Source: Acidobacteriota bacterium (lineage in GTDB: Bacteria > Acidobacteriota > Vicinamibacteria > Marinacidobacterales > SMYC01). From it: a stretch of 7,965 nt of DNA. The stretch spans positions 1 to 7,965 of the forward strand of contig JAJCXL010000225.1 in assembly GCA_029263435.1 (NCBI GenBank), read 5' to 3'. Position numbers and translations under genes: made by a program. Position 1 is the stretch's first letter. Every line of letters begins with the position of its first letter. Of this stretch, positions 5,666 through 7,965 are shown in pieces. Below the pieces are notes generated by a model, which was not told where the DNA came from, did not search any database, and saw only the letters and a program-made list of their open reading frames with translations.

Positions 5666-7378
5666 ATGAGGGTACCAGTTCGCTCGGCCGCGCTCCCGTG
5701 GGTCGGCGTCGCAGTCGCGCTCGTCATCGGCGCGGGTTTGTTGATCCCAATTGTCGCGGTCTCCTGGCTAGCACCCAAAGCTCGGGAGATGGCAGTCGAG
5801 CGACTCGAAGAGCGCTTCGACGATGTACGACTCGACAGCCTCGAGCTGCAGCCCTACTCGGGGTGGAGCATCCTCCCGACGATGTCCGTCGTGGGAGAAG
5901 GGCTGTCGATAAGACTTCCGCGTCGAGACGACGCGCCTCCGTTCATTCAGATATCGAAGTTCACCGTCGATGTGAGCTTGTCCGGGTTGTTTCGCGATCC
6001 CGTCCGGATCCGCAACTTGAGGATGGATGGACTCGTCATTCAAATACCTACGGGCGACGACGACTCCGACGGCGACTCCGACAGCGACGACTCCGACGAC
6101 GACTCCGACCGGAAAGACGAAGCGCCGCCCGCCTTCGTCATCGAAGATCTCGTCGCCGACGGCACTATTCTTCGCATCCTTCCGGATAATCCGGACTCGG
6201 AGCCGCTCGTCTACGACCTCCAAGAGCTGTATGTCGCCTCGGCAGGACTCGGTGAGCCCATGGAATACGACGCCGTTCTCCAAAACGCGAAGCCGCCGGG
6301 GCGGATCGTCTCCACCGGGCGGTTCGGCCCTCTACGACTCTCGGATGTGGGAGCGAGTGAGGTCTCCGGCGACTACACCTTCGAGCGCGCCGATCTAGGC
6401 GACTTCGGCGGTATCGGTGGCACGCTGTACTCCGAGGGACGCTTCGAGGGCATTCTGTCACGACTCGAGGTCAAGGGCTTCACCCAGACGCCGGACTTCT
6501 TGTTGAGCTCCGCCGCTCACCCGATCTCACTCGAGACCAACTACGAGGCCATCGTCGACGGCACCAACGGCGACACATTTCTCACACCGGTCCTCGGCGT
6601 CCTCGGCGAGTCACCCATCCACACGAAAGGTGGCGTCTTCAATCAACCGGGCACGGACGGCAAGACCGTCTGTCTCGACGCGTCTGGAGACCATGGACGC
6701 ATCCAAGACTTTCTCTATCTAGCGATGGGCTCCGAGCCGCCTCTCATGACCGGCGATATCCGTTTCGCATCCCTGATAATGATTCCGCCGGGAGACGAGG
6801 ACGTGATCGACAAGCTCGTGCTCGACGGTGAGTTTCTCATCGATGCCGCCCACTTTTCCGACGCCTCGGTGCAGAAAAAGATTGAGGGACTCAGCGAGAC
6901 CGGACGCGGTCTCGACGATGCCGAGGGCGCGGTCGAGGATCTCAGAAAAGAGCGGGTGCTCTCGAGCATGCACGGCGCTTTCGAGCTGGAAGGGGCGGTC
7001 ATGCGTTTGACCTCCGTGTCCTTCGTCGTCCCCGGCGCGAGCGTCTCCCTTAGCGGCACCTACGACCTTGCGGCCAAGGAGATCGATTTCAAGGGAGAGC
7101 TTCGCCTCGACGCCAAGCTCTCCGAAACGACCTCGGGAATCAAGTCTTTTCTTTTGAAGATCGTCGACCCGATATTCTCCAGAGACGGGTCGGGAGCGGT
7201 CATCCCGATCAAGATCAGCGGCACGCCCGACGAGCCCTCCTTCGGCGCCGATCTGGGCCGGGTCATCACTCGCAAACAAGTGACCGAGCCGATGCCGGAC
7301 AGCGAGCGGATGCGGTTTCGAAAGACCATCCCCACCTGCCGGGACCGGTTGGGACCCGTGGTCGAAGTAAATGAGTAG
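5666..7378 (+). CDS. AsmA-like periplasmic protein with Asp/Ser-rich insert
   Basis: The 570-residue protein starts with a short basic stretch and one membrane anchor (residues ~10-35); the rest should be periplasmic. It then alternates short beta-rich segments in the AsmA style, such as RDPVRIRNLRMDGLVIQIP (~110-128), FVIEDLVADGTILRILPDNP (~157-176), TGRFGPLRL, SGDYTFERADLGDFGGIGGTL and DFLLSSAAHPISLETNYEAIVDGT. The C-terminal AsmA-like signature reads SLSGTYDLAAKEIDFKGEL followed by KSFLLKIVDPIFSRDGSG and IKISGTPDEPSFGADL. AsmA-type proteins of Gram-negative bacteria act in envelope biogenesis, and larger members are thought to bridge lipids between membranes. This one is in the short class, so a lipid-carrying role is only inferred. 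An 18-residue Asp/Ser tract (131-148) interrupts the fold between two conserved strands. The gene follows DUF2254 by 25 bp and overlaps the transporter gene by 8 bp. Confidence 0.87.
   Translation: MRVPVRSAALPWVGVAVALVIGAGLLIPIVAVSWLAPKAREMAVERLEERFDDVRLDSLELQPYSGWSILPTMSVVGEGLSIRLPRRDDAPPFIQISKFTVDVSLSGLFRDPVRIRNLRMDGLVIQIPTGDDDSDGDSDSDDSDDDSDRKDEAPPAFVIEDLVADGTILRILPDNPDSEPLVYDLQELYVASAGLGEPMEYDAVLQNAKPPGRIVSTGRFGPLRLSDVGASEVSGDYTFERADLGDFGGIGGTLYSEGRFEGILSRLEVKGFTQTPDFLLSSAAHPISLETNYEAIVDGTNGDTFLTPVLGVLGESPIHTKGGVFNQPGTDGKTVCLDASGDHGRIQDFLYLAMGSEPPLMTGDIRFASLIMIPPGDEDVIDKLVLDGEFLIDAAHFSDASVQKKIEGLSETGRGLDDAEGAVEDLRKERVLSSMHGAFELEGAVMRLTSVSFVVPGASVSLSGTYDLAAKEIDFKGELRLDAKLSETTSGIKSFLLKIVDPIFSRDGSGAVIPIKISGTPDEPSFGADLGRVITRKQVTEPMPDSERMRFRKTIPTCRDRLGPVVEVNE
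6056..6109 (+). repeat. Short tandem-like repeat encoding an Asp/Ser tract
   Basis: The 9-mer GACTCCGAC occurs four times (6062, 6074, 6089, 6101) separated by single GGC, AGC or GAC codons, so 18 consecutive codons encode only Asp, Ser and one Gly. The period is a multiple of three, so copy-number change would keep the AsmA-like frame open. It looks like a slippage-prone coding microsatellite. Confidence 0.8.
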
Positions 7379-7965
7379 CGACCGGAAGGACGAGCCCAAC
7401 GAAGGGACGAAGCCGCCGACGGGGCTCATTTCCAAGCTTCAACCGAGCTCCGGCTCCGAAGATGCGGTCGATCTAGAGACCGCGGCGCGAGCCGCGCTGG
7501 TGGGCTTGTTCGTCCTTGCCTCACTTTACACGGTGGTTTTCGCGCGCGACTTGCTGCTCCCGATCACCGCAGCGATCTTCCTCAAGCTGGTACTCAACCC
7601 TTTGGTACGGAGGCTCCGTCGGTGGGGAATCCCCGAGACAATCGGGGCCGCGTTCGTGTTGCTGGGGACGCTCTCCGCCGCTGCTTTTATCGTTTACGAG
7701 CTCTCGGTTCCCGCCAACGATTGGGTCACCCGGGCACCCGTCATTTTGCAACGGGCCGAGCTCAGCGTGCGTCACGTCAAGAGGTCGGTCGAAAACGTCA
7801 GCCGCGCGGCCGAGCAGGTCGAAAAGCTCACCGACGTCGACTGCCAGTCCAAAGGGGATTCGGTCGATCTCAAAGGCCCCAATCTCACGGCCCTCCTGAT
7901 TCAAAGTACGCAGAACTTCGTCGCGATGGCGGTGGCGACAGTCGTCCTCCTCTATTTGATGCTCG
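7371..7965 (+). CDS. AI-2E family transporter, 3' end outside the window
   Basis: An open frame from ATG 7371 runs off the right edge, giving the first 198 residues of a family whose members are usually about 350-400 residues. A hydrophilic N-terminus (~1-38) precedes hydrophobic segments at about 40-57, 60-77 and 90-110. An amphipathic, probably coiled stretch (~125-155) follows, and a fourth membrane segment starts at about 182. The run LLLPITAAIFLKLVLNPLVR, then RLRRWGIPE (~61-89), and the later ATVVLLYLML are characteristic of AI-2E/PerM/TqsA-type proteins. These are multi-pass inner-membrane transporters; members have been linked to export of autoinducer-2 or to other substrates, and the substrate here is unknown. 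The start overlaps the AsmA-like stop by 8 bases (ATGAGTAG) with no strong Shine-Dalgarno, which suggests translational coupling. Confidence 0.88.
   Translation, partial: MSSDRKDEPNEGTKPPTGLISKLQPSSGSEDAVDLETAARAALVGLFVLASLYTVVFARDLLLPITAAIFLKLVLNPLVRRLRRWGIPETIGAAFVLLGTLSAAAFIVYELSVPANDWVTRAPVILQRAELSVRHVKRSVENVSRAAEQVEKLTDVDCQSKGDSVDLKGPNLTALLIQSTQNFVAMAVATVVLLYLML

Overview
The window is GC-rich (roughly 60-65% by eye) and densely coding. It looks like the chromosome of a Gram-negative bacterium from a little-cultured lineage. An AsmA-like periplasmic protein implies an outer membrane. The style of the AsmA-like, DUF2254 and M28 proteins resembles what I associate with Acidobacteriota or Gemmatimonadota, but this is an impression and not a phylogenetic result. 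I see no rRNA, tRNA, CRISPR array, transposase or phage gene.

Layout. At the left edge, positions 1-138 hold the 5' end of an unidentified gene on the minus strand. A 183-bp divergent intergenic region (139-321) with several short inverted repeats follows. Everything to its right reads on the plus strand: a small SEC-C zinc-motif protein (322-615); 27 bp later, a very large hydrolase/peptidase (643-4176); a 150-bp gap; then a tight run of three membrane-associated genes: a DUF2254 protein (4327-5640), an AsmA-like protein (5666-7378) and an AI-2E family transporter (7371 to beyond the right edge).

The most striking gene is 643-4176. It joins a complete CocE/X-Pro dipeptidyl-peptidase-type serine hydrolase to a complete M28B peptidase of the glutamate carboxypeptidase II/transferrin-receptor type (PA insert, zinc peptidase core and dimerisation domain). 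The catalytic residues of both halves are present. Several residues that give human GCPII its glutamate preference are replaced, so its peptide specificity is probably different. It may be a bifunctional peptide-degrading enzyme. Its N-terminal hydrophobic segment is unusually short, so export is uncertain.

The three downstream genes have a 25-bp gap with a strong Shine-Dalgarno and an 8-bp overlap, so they look like one operon. The proteins are an integral membrane protein of unknown function, a periplasmic AsmA-like protein of the group linked to envelope lipid transport, and a multi-pass transporter. A shared envelope-maintenance or export role is plausible but inferred only from co-location. 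The AsmA-like protein carries an unusual Asp/Ser tract encoded by short DNA repeats.
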